Origin: Ulvibacterium sp.
Lineage (GTDB): Bacteria; Bacteroidota; Bacteroidia; Flavobacteriales; Flavobacteriaceae
DNA: 64,000 nucleotides
Reading direction: 5' to 3'
Assembly (NCBI RefSeq): GCF_028285715.1
Contig: NZ_JANQOO010000021.1
Location: forward strand, 124,001-188,000
Each line of letters opens with the position of its first letter. Position 1 is the first letter of the stretch. Shown piece after piece: positions 54,731-63,993 of this stretch. The notes beneath the pieces were generated by a model. The model was not told the DNA's origin. It made no database searches and saw only the letters and a list, made by a program, of their open reading frames with translations. Made by a program: the position numbers and the translations under genes.

Positions 54731-56059
54731 TTAAAAATCCCTGTTTGCACGATGCATCAAGGCATTTGCCTCCGCATCACCCTTAAAATGTTGCTCCACA
54801 GGATCCCATTCCATGGTACGACCTATATCATATGCAATATTACAAATATTACCTATGGTCGCCGAACGGTGGCCGGTCTCAACGTCGCAGATAGGTTGAG
54901 TACGATTTTTAATGGCATCCAGCCAATCTTGATAGTGATTGTCATTGGAATTGTAAAGTCGGGTATCGGAATCCTTAAGTTCAGCCGTAAGAATAGAGCC
55001 AGGATCGGTCTCCAAATAGCTTCTGCTTACGTCTAGGGTTCCTTCACTTCCTATAAAGCGAACGCCCCATCCTTTTTCAAAATCCTCATGAACCATTTCG
55101 ACCCCATTTTCATAGAACATACGCATTCCTCGAACGGCAGAACGGTCCTTAGGCGGAATATAACGTACCGGACCGGTATGGTCCATACCTAAAGCCCACT
55201 GGGCAATATCGAACATATGAGCCCCCCAATCCGTCAATATACCGCCACCGGTTTCCTCGAATTTACGCCAATCCGGAAAGAAAGGATCACTAGTGGGTGG
55301 GGATAGTCTGTGATTGTAGGGCAACAACGGTGCCGGACCACACCACGCATTCCAATCTACCTCTTTAGGCGTAGGTTCGGCTTTCATGTTAAAGGGAATA
55401 GCCGGATCACCAACATTCACCAAGACCTTTGAGATTTCACCCACGTAACCGTTCCTGACCAGTTCACAAGCCCTCCTGAATTTTTCCCAAGAACGTTGCA
55501 TACTTCCGACCTGTACAACTCTTCCGGTGCTCTTGGCCGTTTCCACCATATCAATTCCTTCTTTGATACGCTGGGTCATCGGTTTTTCACAAAAAATATC
55601 CTTTCCTGCGTTCATGGCGTCGATTGCCTGGATGGCATGCCAATGATCCGGAGTGGCAATAATAACCGCATCTATATCCTTCCTATCCAGAATTTCCTTA
55701 TAATATCCGGTAGTTCTCACTCCTTTATAGCCCGTCTGCTGTCTTTTCTCGGCATACATCTGTTCCACATAACCCTTGAACCAATCATTTTTAGTGGTCC
55801 AGACATCAGAACCGGCAACTATTTGCGCATCTTTTGTGTTTTCCAAAAAAACACGGGCCAAACCTATGGTCTGTTTCCCTAAACCTATAAAGCCCAGATT
55901 TATTCTATCACTGGGGGCAACAAAACCTCTTCCTAGTACATGACGTGGAACAATACTGACAGCTCCAGCGGCTAAAGCGGTTCTGGAGATAAAACTTCTA
56001 CGGGAAATTTGGTAGTCGGATTTTTGACTTTTCTTTGAGGGAGAATTTGATTTTTGCAT
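54731..56059 (-). CDS. Exported Gfo/Idh/MocA family oxidoreductase
   Basis: A 442-residue oxidoreductase with a long N-terminal twin-arginine signal (SRRSFISRTALAAG, about residues 20-45). The Rossmann motif is GFIGLGKQTIG (about 55); FCEKPMTQRIKEG carries the conserved Lys. The large C-terminal domain has GGGILTDWGAHMFDIAQWAL and WNAWCGPAPLLPYNH, typical of the exported group of this family in Bacteroidota. It would redox-modify a sugar or glycoside in the periplasm. It is the last gene of a minus-strand run with two sulfatases, separated from the upstream one by 107 bases. Confidence 0.87.
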   Translation of the reverse strand: MQKSNSPSKKSQKSDYQISRRSFISRTALAAGAVSIVPRHVLGRGFVAPSDRINLGFIGLGKQTIGLARVFLENTKDAQIVAGSDVWTTKNDWFKGYVEQMYAEKRQQTGYKGVRTTGYYKEILDRKDIDAVIIATPDHWHAIQAIDAMNAGKDIFCEKPMTQRIKEGIDMVETAKSTGRVVQVGSMQRSWEKFRRACELVRNGYVGEISKVLVNVGDPAIPFNMKAEPTPKEVDWNAWCGPAPLLPYNHRLSPPTSDPFFPDWRKFEETGGGILTDWGAHMFDIAQWALGMDHTGPVRYIPPKDRSAVRGMRMFYENGVEMVHEDFEKGWGVRFIGSEGTLDVSRSYLETDPGSILTAELKDSDTRLYNSNDNHYQDWLDAIKNRTQPICDVETGHRSATIGNICNIAYDIGRTMEWDPVEQHFKGDAEANALMHRANRDF

Positions 56060-56166
56060 GGGTAATCGTATCGGTTGTTTGTTTTGATTAAAGATACGTA
56101 TTTGTAAAAAATCATACCATAAAAACCAGAAAAGAATTTGCTTTAAACCTGTTGATAAAATAGGCG

Positions 56167-57666
56167 TTACGCCCTAATATGGGATAGGTCCAAGGTGTCC
56201 TTCATCTCTTTCTGCAATTTCAACAACTCTTGAAATAACTCATCGACTTTCTCCTTGTTTTTTTCTTCTTCAGCTATGTCGTGCATCTCCTCGGGATCGT
56301 TCCGTAAATCGAAAAGCAACACCTTGTTCAGCTTGGGGTAGACCATTAGCTTAAAGCCATCTTTGCGAATCATCCTTTGGGTATCTACGTAGCTACCATA
56401 GATAGATGGATACTGGATTTCTTTTTCATCGTGAAGCAAAGGCAGTACACTATTAAAAAAAACATATTGTGGTTTTTTAATTCCTGCCAAATCCAAGCTT
56501 GTGGCCATGGCATCCTGTAAATAGATATCGGCCTCAACCTTTTTACGCTTGGGAATATCAGGTCCTACAATGATAAAAGGAGTCCGGACGCTATGATCAA
56601 ATTGGGATTGCTTGCCCAAAAGACCATGCCGTCCAACGGATAACCCATGATCTGCCGTAAAGATGATATAGGTTTTATCCGCTTTTCCTGTGGCTTCCAA
56701 TCCTTCCAAAATTTGTCCGATTTGGTCGTCCAAATGGGTAATAAGGGCATAATATTCCTGGATGTGCTTTTTAACGGCATATTCCGTTCGGGGAAAAGGA
56801 GCCAAAGCCTCATCCCGAAGATCGGGACCATTGCCTATACTGTCCTTGAAGGGGTATTCAGGTAAAAAGCTTTTGGGCACACTGATATTCTCGAGTGGGT
56901 ATTTATCCAAATATTCTTGGGGAGCCTGTCTGGGATCATGGGGCGCATTGAAAGCGAGATACATGAAAAAAGGCTTTTCGCTCCTACCAGCTTTATTTAA
57001 GAAATCCAACGCATCCTCCTTGAGCACTTCGCTCCAGTGTTTCCCACCTTGCCAAAAACCTCCGTATTTTTTATCGACAGGAGACCATAGCGTATCGTTT
57101 TCGTTTAAAGGTCTGTTATAGCCCACTGACCGAATTTCCGATTCGGAACTTCCATTGTTGAGCATTTCGTTTATGAAAGGAATGGTACCCTGGTGGCTCC
57201 AGGAATCACGTGGCATTCCGGGACGGACATGTACCACATTCTGAAAAACACTGTCGGCCGGCGCCTTCACGTGCCATTTTCCGGTCATATAGGTTTCGTA
57301 ACCAGACCTTTGCATCAATCGTCCCCATGTCTTTTTCATTTCCCTACCTTGGGACCAACTTGTTGCCATTTTTTGGGCATCCCAAATACTTCGCCCTGAA
57401 ATAATCATGGATCGGGACGCCACGCAAATGGCTCCGTTCCATCCACCCATATTGAAGGCATGCGTAAAACTGGTGCCATTCTTCACCAAGCGGTCCAAAT
57501 TTGGAGTTTCCACCTCGTCATTGCCCCAGGCATGCAGAGCGGAATATGTCATATCATCAGCAAAGATGAAAATAATATTGGGTTGAGGGGATTCTCCTTT
57601 TTGTTCGGTTTTACAAGCAAATATCAGAGCACACAGAACTAAGCTCAGCAGTTTTTTCATGGGCAT
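56167..57666 (-). CDS. S1 family sulfatase (lipoprotein), CxASR active site
   Basis: Exported sulfatase of 499 residues; lipoprotein signal ending LIFAC (Cys about residue 18). Metal motifs are IIFIFADDMTYSALHAWG and FTADHGLSVGRHG. The formylglycine Cys is C81 in AICVASRSMIISG: Ala replaces the usual Pro, an accepted variant for formylglycine formation. Its start codon overlaps the stop of the upstream sulfatase gene (TAATG at 57666), so the pair is translationally coupled. The two probably remove different sulfates from the same glycan. Confidence 0.92.
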   Translation of the reverse strand: MPMKKLLSLVLCALIFACKTEQKGESPQPNIIFIFADDMTYSALHAWGNDEVETPNLDRLVKNGTSFTHAFNMGGWNGAICVASRSMIISGRSIWDAQKMATSWSQGREMKKTWGRLMQRSGYETYMTGKWHVKAPADSVFQNVVHVRPGMPRDSWSHQGTIPFINEMLNNGSSESEIRSVGYNRPLNENDTLWSPVDKKYGGFWQGGKHWSEVLKEDALDFLNKAGRSEKPFFMYLAFNAPHDPRQAPQEYLDKYPLENISVPKSFLPEYPFKDSIGNGPDLRDEALAPFPRTEYAVKKHIQEYYALITHLDDQIGQILEGLEATGKADKTYIIFTADHGLSVGRHGLLGKQSQFDHSVRTPFIIVGPDIPKRKKVEADIYLQDAMATSLDLAGIKKPQYVFFNSVLPLLHDEKEIQYPSIYGSYVDTQRMIRKDGFKLMVYPKLNKVLLFDLRNDPEEMHDIAEEEKNKEKVDELFQELLKLQKEMKDTLDLSHIRA

Positions 57667-59477
57667 TACAGTTTTTCAATTTGGGTGTAGTACGATGGAA
57701 TCATAACACCCTGGGCATCGGTAAAATTACTTTTCAGTTTATAGCTTCCTTTTTTCAATTTTCCCTTTACGATGACAAAGGGGCTATCCTCATCCACATC
57801 GGCCGTCAAAACCAAATCCCCTAACTCTACTATTGCCTTGGACGGATATATTTTTTTTCCCTCTGGCAATCCATCCCTATAGGGTGTTCCAGGAATTTCT
57901 TTTGCGGCAGCATTCAATGACAAATCAGACTCCGATGGATAACGATACAATTGAAATTGGTAATCACCATCATCCACTACTTTTACATTATAGAATCCGT
58001 TTGGGGAAAGTTCGCCCTTGCGAATCTGAACTTGGTTCCAGGGAAGTCCGTCAGTGGTATGCATATCGTGAATGGTCATCAACACTGGGTTTGCGTCAGA
58101 ATTGCCCAAGGGAATTTCGGCATATTTAATATCCGGTTCCACTGTTGACCACCAAACGTCATAGAACGCCTGCATTTTGGAAACTACATTGGGATACTGT
58201 TCGGCAACATCGGTTTGTTGACCGGGATCATCCAAGATATTATATAGCTCCACTCCATTGACCAAACGCCATTCGGTAGACATGACACAAGGATACCTCC
58301 CTTTTAGAGGCCATTGGTTGCGCTGGGTATCCACAACTAGCATCCGGTCCTTGGACTGCTCCTCACCAGACAGGATTTTTGCCATACTAGTGCCGTCCAA
58401 TGGATTTTTAGGGGTGTAGGGAATATTGGCCAAATCGGTCAGTGTCGGTAGTAAATCTACATGCGATACCAACTCATTGGAGGTTGTTCCCTTAAGAATG
58501 TTCCCGTTGGGCCAGCCCATAAAAAAAGGCACTTTATGCCCTCCATCATAATTGCTTCCCTTAATTCCCCTAAGGCCGGCATTAAAACCCAGTATTTTGT
58601 CATCGCTCGTTCTGGATATGCCCAAGGCGGTCCCATTGTCGGTGGTAAAAATTAAAATGGTATTGTCGAAGAGTTTCTCTTCCTTAAGATATGTGACCAA
58701 TTTTCCAAAATTATCATCGATATTGGAAACCATGCCGTAAAAACGTTTTTGTTTTTCGGTTAAGTTGGCCTCCTCATACATTTTAGCGTATTTTTCAGGG
58801 ACATTAAAAGGCCCATGGGCGGCATTCGGGGCCAAATATAGAAAGAAGGGACTTTTGGCATCGTGTTCCCGTAAAAAGTCCATCGCTTCATTGAACCATA
58901 CATCCGTACAATACCCCTCAAATTTTTGGGGAACCCCGTTTCGGAAATAGGTGTCGTCAAAATAATCATTGTTCCAATAATCCGGTGTTTGTCCCACTCC
59001 GCCGCCGCCATGATAAATGGCATGTGCAAATCCCCGGTCCTGTGGTCGAAAGGGATAGTTATCCCCTAAGTGCCATTTTCCAAACATAGCGGTGTCATAT
59101 CCGTTATCGGTAAAAACTTCTGCAATGGTCTCTTCGGTTTCCAATAAAATAGAGCATCCGGCTATGGTATGCCAAGCGTTATTGCGATTGGCGTTACGGC
59201 CTGTCATAACACCTGCCCTGGTGGGGGCACAAGTGGTACCTACGTGAAAATTGGTCAACTCCAGGGATTCGGAGGCAAAACGATCTAAATGTGGCGTTTT
59301 TGTATAGGGATTGCCATGATATCCTAAATCGCCATATCCCTGATCATCGGTCACAATGAGTATGACATTGGGGTTTTTGGATAAGGGGTCGGACACAGAT
59401 ACCTTGTCCTTACATCCTGTTGCAATTGTTAAAAAAGAAAAAACTAAAAACCTTGCCGTAAGGCCTAAATATTTCAT
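57666..59477 (-). CDS. S1 family sulfatase (lipoprotein) with C-terminal extension, CxPTR site
   Basis: Exported sulfatase of 603 residues; lipoprotein-type signal ending TIATGC (Cys about residue 22). Metal motifs are ILIVTDDQGYGDLGYHG and IFTTDNGTALGIS. The formylglycine Cys is C83 in CAPTRAGVMTG; Thr replaces Ser, keeping the CxPxR core. A C-terminal domain of about 120 residues (from about 480) is predicted beta-rich, with DDGDYQFQLYRYP, and may bind or orient the substrate. Coupled to the downstream sulfatase gene by a TAATG overlap. The FAH-family gene lies 88 bases upstream. Confidence 0.92.
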   Translation of the reverse strand: MKYLGLTARFLVFSFLTIATGCKDKVSVSDPLSKNPNVILIVTDDQGYGDLGYHGNPYTKTPHLDRFASESLELTNFHVGTTCAPTRAGVMTGRNANRNNAWHTIAGCSILLETEETIAEVFTDNGYDTAMFGKWHLGDNYPFRPQDRGFAHAIYHGGGGVGQTPDYWNNDYFDDTYFRNGVPQKFEGYCTDVWFNEAMDFLREHDAKSPFFLYLAPNAAHGPFNVPEKYAKMYEEANLTEKQKRFYGMVSNIDDNFGKLVTYLKEEKLFDNTILIFTTDNGTALGISRTSDDKILGFNAGLRGIKGSNYDGGHKVPFFMGWPNGNILKGTTSNELVSHVDLLPTLTDLANIPYTPKNPLDGTSMAKILSGEEQSKDRMLVVDTQRNQWPLKGRYPCVMSTEWRLVNGVELYNILDDPGQQTDVAEQYPNVVSKMQAFYDVWWSTVEPDIKYAEIPLGNSDANPVLMTIHDMHTTDGLPWNQVQIRKGELSPNGFYNVKVVDDGDYQFQLYRYPSESDLSLNAAAKEIPGTPYRDGLPEGKKIYPSKAIVELGDLVLTADVDEDSPFVIVKGKLKKGSYKLKSNFTDAQGVMIPSYYTQIEKL

Positions 59478-59565
59478 GAAATTATACGTATTAATTGCTT
59501 AGGTTCCAACTCTGACCATCTTAAAGGTCAATACATTGGGAAATAACCCACGGGTTTCAATCGGG

Positions 59566-60396
59566 TCATTGGCCCACAAAATTGACCAAGGTTCCGATAT
59601 GATCAATGCTAATCCGAATCTCGTCCTCTACCAATAAGGTAAATTCATCAGGAGGAATAATGCCCGTTCCGGTCATCAGGAAACAACCCTTAGGAAAACT
59701 ACACTCCCGAAAAAGAAAATCGACCAATTCCGAATGCTTTCGTTTCATTTGATCAATTGTGATTTCGGAAGAAAACACCGTTGAACCTTTGCGCAATATC
59801 TCAAGCTTTATTTTTGAGTTTGAATGTATAGGTTTATTCGGTACATAAAGACAAGGTCCCAAGCCGGCGCAACCTTCATAGGTCTTGGCTTGTGGAAGAT
59901 ATAGCGGGTTTTCGCCCTCAATACTCCGGGAACTCATGTCATTGCCTATGGTATATCCTTCGATAGTTCCCTCGGAAGAGATAAAGAGGGTAAGTTCCGG
60001 CTCCGGCACATCCCAACCTGAGTCCTTTCGAATGCGTACCATGCCCCCGTCCCCCACAGTGCGCTGGGGAGTCGCCTTAAAAAATAGCTCTGGCCGATCC
60101 GCATCATACACCCGGTCATAGAATGTTCCTCCACCGGCTTTTTTGGATTCCTCCATACGCGCTTCCTTACTTCGCATATAGGTAACCCCTGAAGCCCATA
60201 TTTCCTGTGAGCCCATTGGAGTGATAGTATTCTGTAAAACATCCCCATCCACAATTGAAAAATTCTTGAGGTCTTCCAACAAAGCCTTGTGAAGATTTTT
60301 TCGGTTGATAAAGGCATCCCAATCTTCTGTTTTCTTAAAATAAAATGAGTCCTCTGTTTTGATTACGGCACCCTTCTCCGTCTTGTAAATTTGCAT
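59566..60396 (-). CDS. FAH family protein, 2-keto-3-deoxy-aldonate dehydratase/hydrolase-like
   Basis: A 276-residue cytoplasmic enzyme of the fumarylacetoacetate hydrolase superfamily. The motifs GVTYMRSKEAR, RPELFFKA, DVPEPELTLFIS, IEGYTIGNDMSSRSIEGEN and TGTGIIPPDEF give the metal-binding acidic residues and match the branch that includes 2-keto-3-deoxy-D-arabinonate dehydratase, as I remember it. Other branches hydrolyse 2,4-diketo-3-deoxy-L-fuconate. Either would fit sugar-acid degradation. It is divergent from the fructuronate reductase/UxuA genes and at the head of the two-sulfatase run. The exact substrate is undecided. Confidence 0.83.
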   Translation of the reverse strand: MQIYKTEKGAVIKTEDSFYFKKTEDWDAFINRKNLHKALLEDLKNFSIVDGDVLQNTITPMGSQEIWASGVTYMRSKEARMEESKKAGGGTFYDRVYDADRPELFFKATPQRTVGDGGMVRIRKDSGWDVPEPELTLFISSEGTIEGYTIGNDMSSRSIEGENPLYLPQAKTYEGCAGLGPCLYVPNKPIHSNSKIKLEILRKGSTVFSSEITIDQMKRKHSELVDFLFRECSFPKGCFLMTGTGIIPPDEFTLLVEDEIRISIDHIGTLVNFVGQ

Positions 60397-60519
60397 CTAA
60401 ACTGATTTGTAGTATTCCCCCTAAATTTAATTGTTTTTTGGATACTTCCATTTCAAACAACGTCTTTGTTTAGTTTTTAGGCCATATTGTTTTATCTTGG
60501 GCGCCTAATCCATTGGAAC

Positions 60520-61329
60520 ATGATGTTCAACATTGCAAAAAAAGTGGCCGTTATCACTGGTGCAAGTGGTGCCCTGGCGGGAAGTATTGCCACTAGCCTC
60601 GCCCGAGCCGGTGTAAAACTGGCTTTATTGACCAGAAACAATGAAGCCCTATGGACGCTTGTGAAGGAAATTCGCACCCATGGCGGAGTAGCCCAGAGTT
60701 ATGAGGTAGATGTGCTTTCCGAAGCGTCCCTAGAGTCCGTTAAGGAAGAAATACTGAAAGATTTTGGAGGAATCGACATACTCCTGAATATTGCGGGGGG
60801 TAACCTTCCTGGGGCGACCATTGCACCGGATAAAACCATTTTTGACATGTCCATGAGCGATTTCAAAAAGGTGACGGACCTAAACCTCAACGGAACGGTG
60901 CTTCCATCCTTAATATTCGGGCAAATAATGGCGAAACGGAAAGAAGGGGTAATCATCAACTATTCCTCTATGGCCGTGGACAGGGTAATAACGCGGGTAG
61001 CCGGATATTCCGCCTCCAAAGCCGCCATGGAAAATTTTACACGATGGCTGGCCGTTGAAATGGCAACAAAATTTGGTGACAAAATTCGTGTCAATGCCAT
61101 TGCACCCGGATTTTTTATTGGTAACCAAAATAAAGCATTGTTGACCAATCCCGATGGCTCTTATACAGAACGTGGAAACGCGATTATCCGCAATACTCCT
61201 ATGGGACGTTTTGGAGAAGCCGAAGAATTGAACGGTGCCGTGCATTTTTTATGTAGCGATGCGGCACGATTCATTACTGGAGTAGTTTTGCCCATAGATG
61301 GCGGTTTTAGCGCTTTTAGCGGGGTTTAA
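60520..61329 (+). CDS. SDR family oxidoreductase, probable D-fructuronate reductase
   Basis: Short-chain dehydrogenase of 269 residues. The start at 60520 (MMFNIAKKVAV) is chosen; an upstream TTG adds 11 residues of unlikely sequence. The Rossmann motif is VITGASGALAGSIA; NIAGGNLPGA, the catalytic Ser in INYSSMAV and Tyr-Lys in GYSASKAAMEN follow. Bacteroidota commonly place an SDR of this kind next to uxuA, where it substitutes for UxuB and reduces D-fructuronate to D-mannonate. uxuA starts 41 bases downstream, and uxaC is convergent. The assignment rests on context and remembered similarity. Confidence 0.83.
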   Translation: MMFNIAKKVAVITGASGALAGSIATSLARAGVKLALLTRNNEALWTLVKEIRTHGGVAQSYEVDVLSEASLESVKEEILKDFGGIDILLNIAGGNLPGATIAPDKTIFDMSMSDFKKVTDLNLNGTVLPSLIFGQIMAKRKEGVIINYSSMAVDRVITRVAGYSASKAAMENFTRWLAVEMATKFGDKIRVNAIAPGFFIGNQNKALLTNPDGSYTERGNAIIRNTPMGRFGEAEELNGAVHFLCSDAARFITGVVLPIDGGFSAFSGV

Positions 61330-61370
61330 GGTTTGGAAGTTAAAGCAATCAACCAACAATAAAATAACAT

Positions 61371-62582
61371 ATGTTACAAACATGGCGGTGGTACGGGCCA
61401 AGCGATCCCGTTAGCCTTCAGGATATCAAACAGGCCGGTGTACAGGGCATTGTCACCGCATTACACCAAATTCCCAACGGAGAGGTTTGGCCGATGGAAG
61501 AAATCGTGGGTCGAAAAAAGGAAATTGAGAAATCCGGGCTTGTATGGTCCGTGGTAGAGTCCTTACCCATTCATGAAAGTATTAAGACCCAAACAGGCGA
61601 TTACAAACTGCACATAGAGAACTACAAAAAGAGTTTGGTGAATCTGGCGCAAAACCAAATCAAGATTGTTTGTTACAATTTTATGCCGGTGTTGGACTGG
61701 ACCCGTACTAGCTTGGATTATCGCGTTTCGGACGACTCAAAGGCCTTGGCCTTTGAGCACGACGCCCTTGCCGCCTTTGATTTGTTTGTGTTAAAACGAC
61801 CCAATGCGGAAAAAACCTATACCGATGCCCAGATCGACCGTGCCAAAACCTATTTTGATAAAATGTCGGAAACGGATATCTGGGAACTGGTAAAGACTAT
61901 AATAGCGGGGCTGCCAGGTTCCTCCGAGGGTTATCCAGTCCCCGAAAAAGGATATGACCTTAAAAAGTTTCAGGGTATTTTGGATACATATCGTGATATC
62001 GGTGAGACAGAAATGCGAAATCACTTGGTATATTTTTTACAGGAAGTGGTGCCGATTGCCGAGGAACATGGAATTTTGATGTGCATCCATCCGGACGACC
62101 CACCGTTTTCCATTTTAGGACTGCCCAGAATTATGGGTACGGAAGCGGATTATGCCCATATTTTTGAGAAAGTGCCATCTGTGCACAACGGAATCACATT
62201 CTGTACGGGTTCTTTGGGTGCACGGGGTGATAACGATTTGGTACATATGATGGGGCGTTTTGCAGACCGCGTCCATTTTCTGCATTTGCGAAGTACGCAA
62301 AGGGACGAAACCGGCAATTTCTTTGAAGCCAACCATTTGGAAGGGAATGTAGATATGTATGGTATGGTCAAAAGCATACTTACTGAGGAAAAAAGAAGGA
62401 AATTGATCGGAAGGAGCGATTTTCAAATACCGATGCGACCCGATCATGGCCATCAAATGCTGGACGATTTACACAAGAAAACCAATCCGGGATACTCAGC
62501 TATAGGGCGCCTGAGAGGATTGGCCGAACTTCGCGGGCTTGAAATGGGAATCAAAAAATCAATTCCTGAGTTGATGGACTAG
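61371..62582 (+). CDS. uxuA: Mannonate dehydratase
   Basis: Converts D-mannonate to 2-keto-3-deoxy-D-gluconate. The 403-residue product has the UxuA pattern: N-terminal [13 protein letters not shown], the [18 protein letters not shown] segment, [20 protein letters not shown] with metal-binding residues, [13 protein letters not shown] and [12 protein letters not shown], and a C-terminal [12 protein letters not shown] metal site. Length and motifs are complete. It follows the SDR on the same strand and its stop lies one base from the stop of uxaC, which is convergent. Its product would go to the kinase and aldolase at 29-31 kb. Confidence 0.95.
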   Translation: MLQTWRWYGPSDPVSLQDIKQAGVQGIVTALHQIPNGEVWPMEEIVGRKKEIEKSGLVWSVVESLPIHESIKTQTGDYKLHIENYKKSLVNLAQNQIKIVCYNFMPVLDWTRTSLDYRVSDDSKALAFEHDALAAFDLFVLKRPNAEKTYTDAQIDRAKTYFDKMSETDIWELVKTIIAGLPGSSEGYPVPEKGYDLKKFQGILDTYRDIGETEMRNHLVYFLQEVVPIAEEHGILMCIHPDDPPFSILGLPRIMGTEADYAHIFEKVPSVHNGITFCTGSLGARGDNDLVHMMGRFADRVHFLHLRSTQRDETGNFFEANHLEGNVDMYGMVKSILTEEKRRKLIGRSDFQIPMRPDHGHQMLDDLHKKTNPGYSAIGRLRGLAELRGLEMGIKKSIPELMD

Positions 62583-62583
62583 T

Positions 62584-63993
62584 CTAATCGGGGAAGTTGA
62601 AATAATCCTTCGCGTTTTGATAGCAAATATCGGTTACAATTTTTCCCAACCATTTTTCATCAGCGGGAAGCTCTCCATTGGTAACGTCCTGACCGATAAG
62701 GTTGCATAAAATGCGTCTGAAGTATTCATGTCTTGGGAAGGAAAGAAAACTTCGGGAATCGGTAAGCATGCCCACAAAACAGCTTAAAAGGCCCATATTG
62801 GAAAGAGCGTTCATCTGCTTTTCCATGCCATCCTTTTGATCGAGAAACCACCAGCCGGAACCGAATTGCATTTTCCCTTTCATTGATCCATCATTAAAAT
62901 TGCCCACCATGGTCGCCAATACTTCATTATCCGCGGGATTTAAATTGTATGCCACGGTCTTGGCCAATTCGTCCGTACTGTCCAAATCGTTTAAAAATTC
63001 CCTGAGGGTCTTGGCCTGCGAAAAATCCCCAATGGAATCAAAACCTGAATTCGGTCCCAACCGGGTCAACAAACGTTGGTTGTTATCGCGAATGGCCCCT
63101 AAGTGAAATTGTTGGGTCCAGCCTTTTCTATGGTAGGAACGACAAAGAAACAACAGGGTGCGACATTTAAAATATCTTACTTCATCATCGGTGAGCGATT
63201 TACCTTCTTTTACTTTAGAAAAGAGTGTTTCGCAATCATATACACCCTCTTGATAAAAATACATTTGCTCCAGTCCATGATCGGAAATCCGACATCCATT
63301 TTCGTGAAAGTAATCGATCCGGTCCCGTAAGGTATCCAACAAAGCGGAATAGGAACTTATCGGTTTCCCTGTAGTGTCTTCCAACTTTTCCAGATAGGCC
63401 AAAAAAGCAGCTCCATCTTCAACCGCAAAGGTTTTATCCGGACGGAATGCGGGAAATACCTTAATCTTGGTAACATTTCGTTCCAAAATACTTTGATGAT
63501 GCTCCAGGGAATCCACGGGTTCATCCGTAGTACAGACAACCTCAACATTTTGTTGCTCCAACAAAGGTATGGTGTAATGTGACGGTTCTTGAAGCATTGC
63601 AGTGGTCTGCTCATAGATGGATGTGGCACTCTCCGCGGTCAATAGCTCCGTTATGCCAAAATAGCGTTCCAATTCCAAATGCGTCCAGTGGTATAACGGA
63701 TTTCGGACGGTGTATGGCGTGGTCTCACCCCATTTTAAAAACTTATCCTTGTCCGATGCGCTGCCCGTAATGTATTTTTCGTCGATTCCAAGTGTCCGCA
63801 TGGCCCGCCATTTGTAATGGTCCCCCGCAAGCCAAACCTGACTTATGTTTTCAAAAGCCCTGTTTTGGGCAATTTCATGGGGAGGAAGGTGATTGTGGTA
63901 ATCCAGTATCGGGAGTTTTTTGGCATAGTCGTGATATAAAATCTTTGCAAAATCATTGTTCAGCAAAAAATCATCGGTAATAAAGGTTTTCAT
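62584..63993 (-). CDS. uxaC: Uronate isomerase (glucuronate isomerase)
   Basis: Isomerises D-glucuronate to D-fructuronate and D-galacturonate to D-tagaturonate; 469 residues from the ATG at 63993 (an upstream TTG at 63999 is less likely). The N-terminal region LPILDYHNHLPPHEIA is the metal-binding motif of UxaC; further motifs are WLAGDHYKWRAMR, VCTTDEPVDSLEHHQ, and LFLCRSYHRKGWTQQFHLGA. The length and motif order fit full-length UxaC. It converges on uxuA. Its products feed uxuA via the SDR (fructuronate) and uxaB/uxaA (tagaturonate). Confidence 0.95.
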   Translation of the reverse strand: MKTFITDDFLLNNDFAKILYHDYAKKLPILDYHNHLPPHEIAQNRAFENISQVWLAGDHYKWRAMRTLGIDEKYITGSASDKDKFLKWGETTPYTVRNPLYHWTHLELERYFGITELLTAESATSIYEQTTAMLQEPSHYTIPLLEQQNVEVVCTTDEPVDSLEHHQSILERNVTKIKVFPAFRPDKTFAVEDGAAFLAYLEKLEDTTGKPISSYSALLDTLRDRIDYFHENGCRISDHGLEQMYFYQEGVYDCETLFSKVKEGKSLTDDEVRYFKCRTLLFLCRSYHRKGWTQQFHLGAIRDNNQRLLTRLGPNSGFDSIGDFSQAKTLREFLNDLDSTDELAKTVAYNLNPADNEVLATMVGNFNDGSMKGKMQFGSGWWFLDQKDGMEKQMNALSNMGLLSCFVGMLTDSRSFLSFPRHEYFRRILCNLIGQDVTNGELPADEKWLGKIVTDICYQNAKDYFNFPD

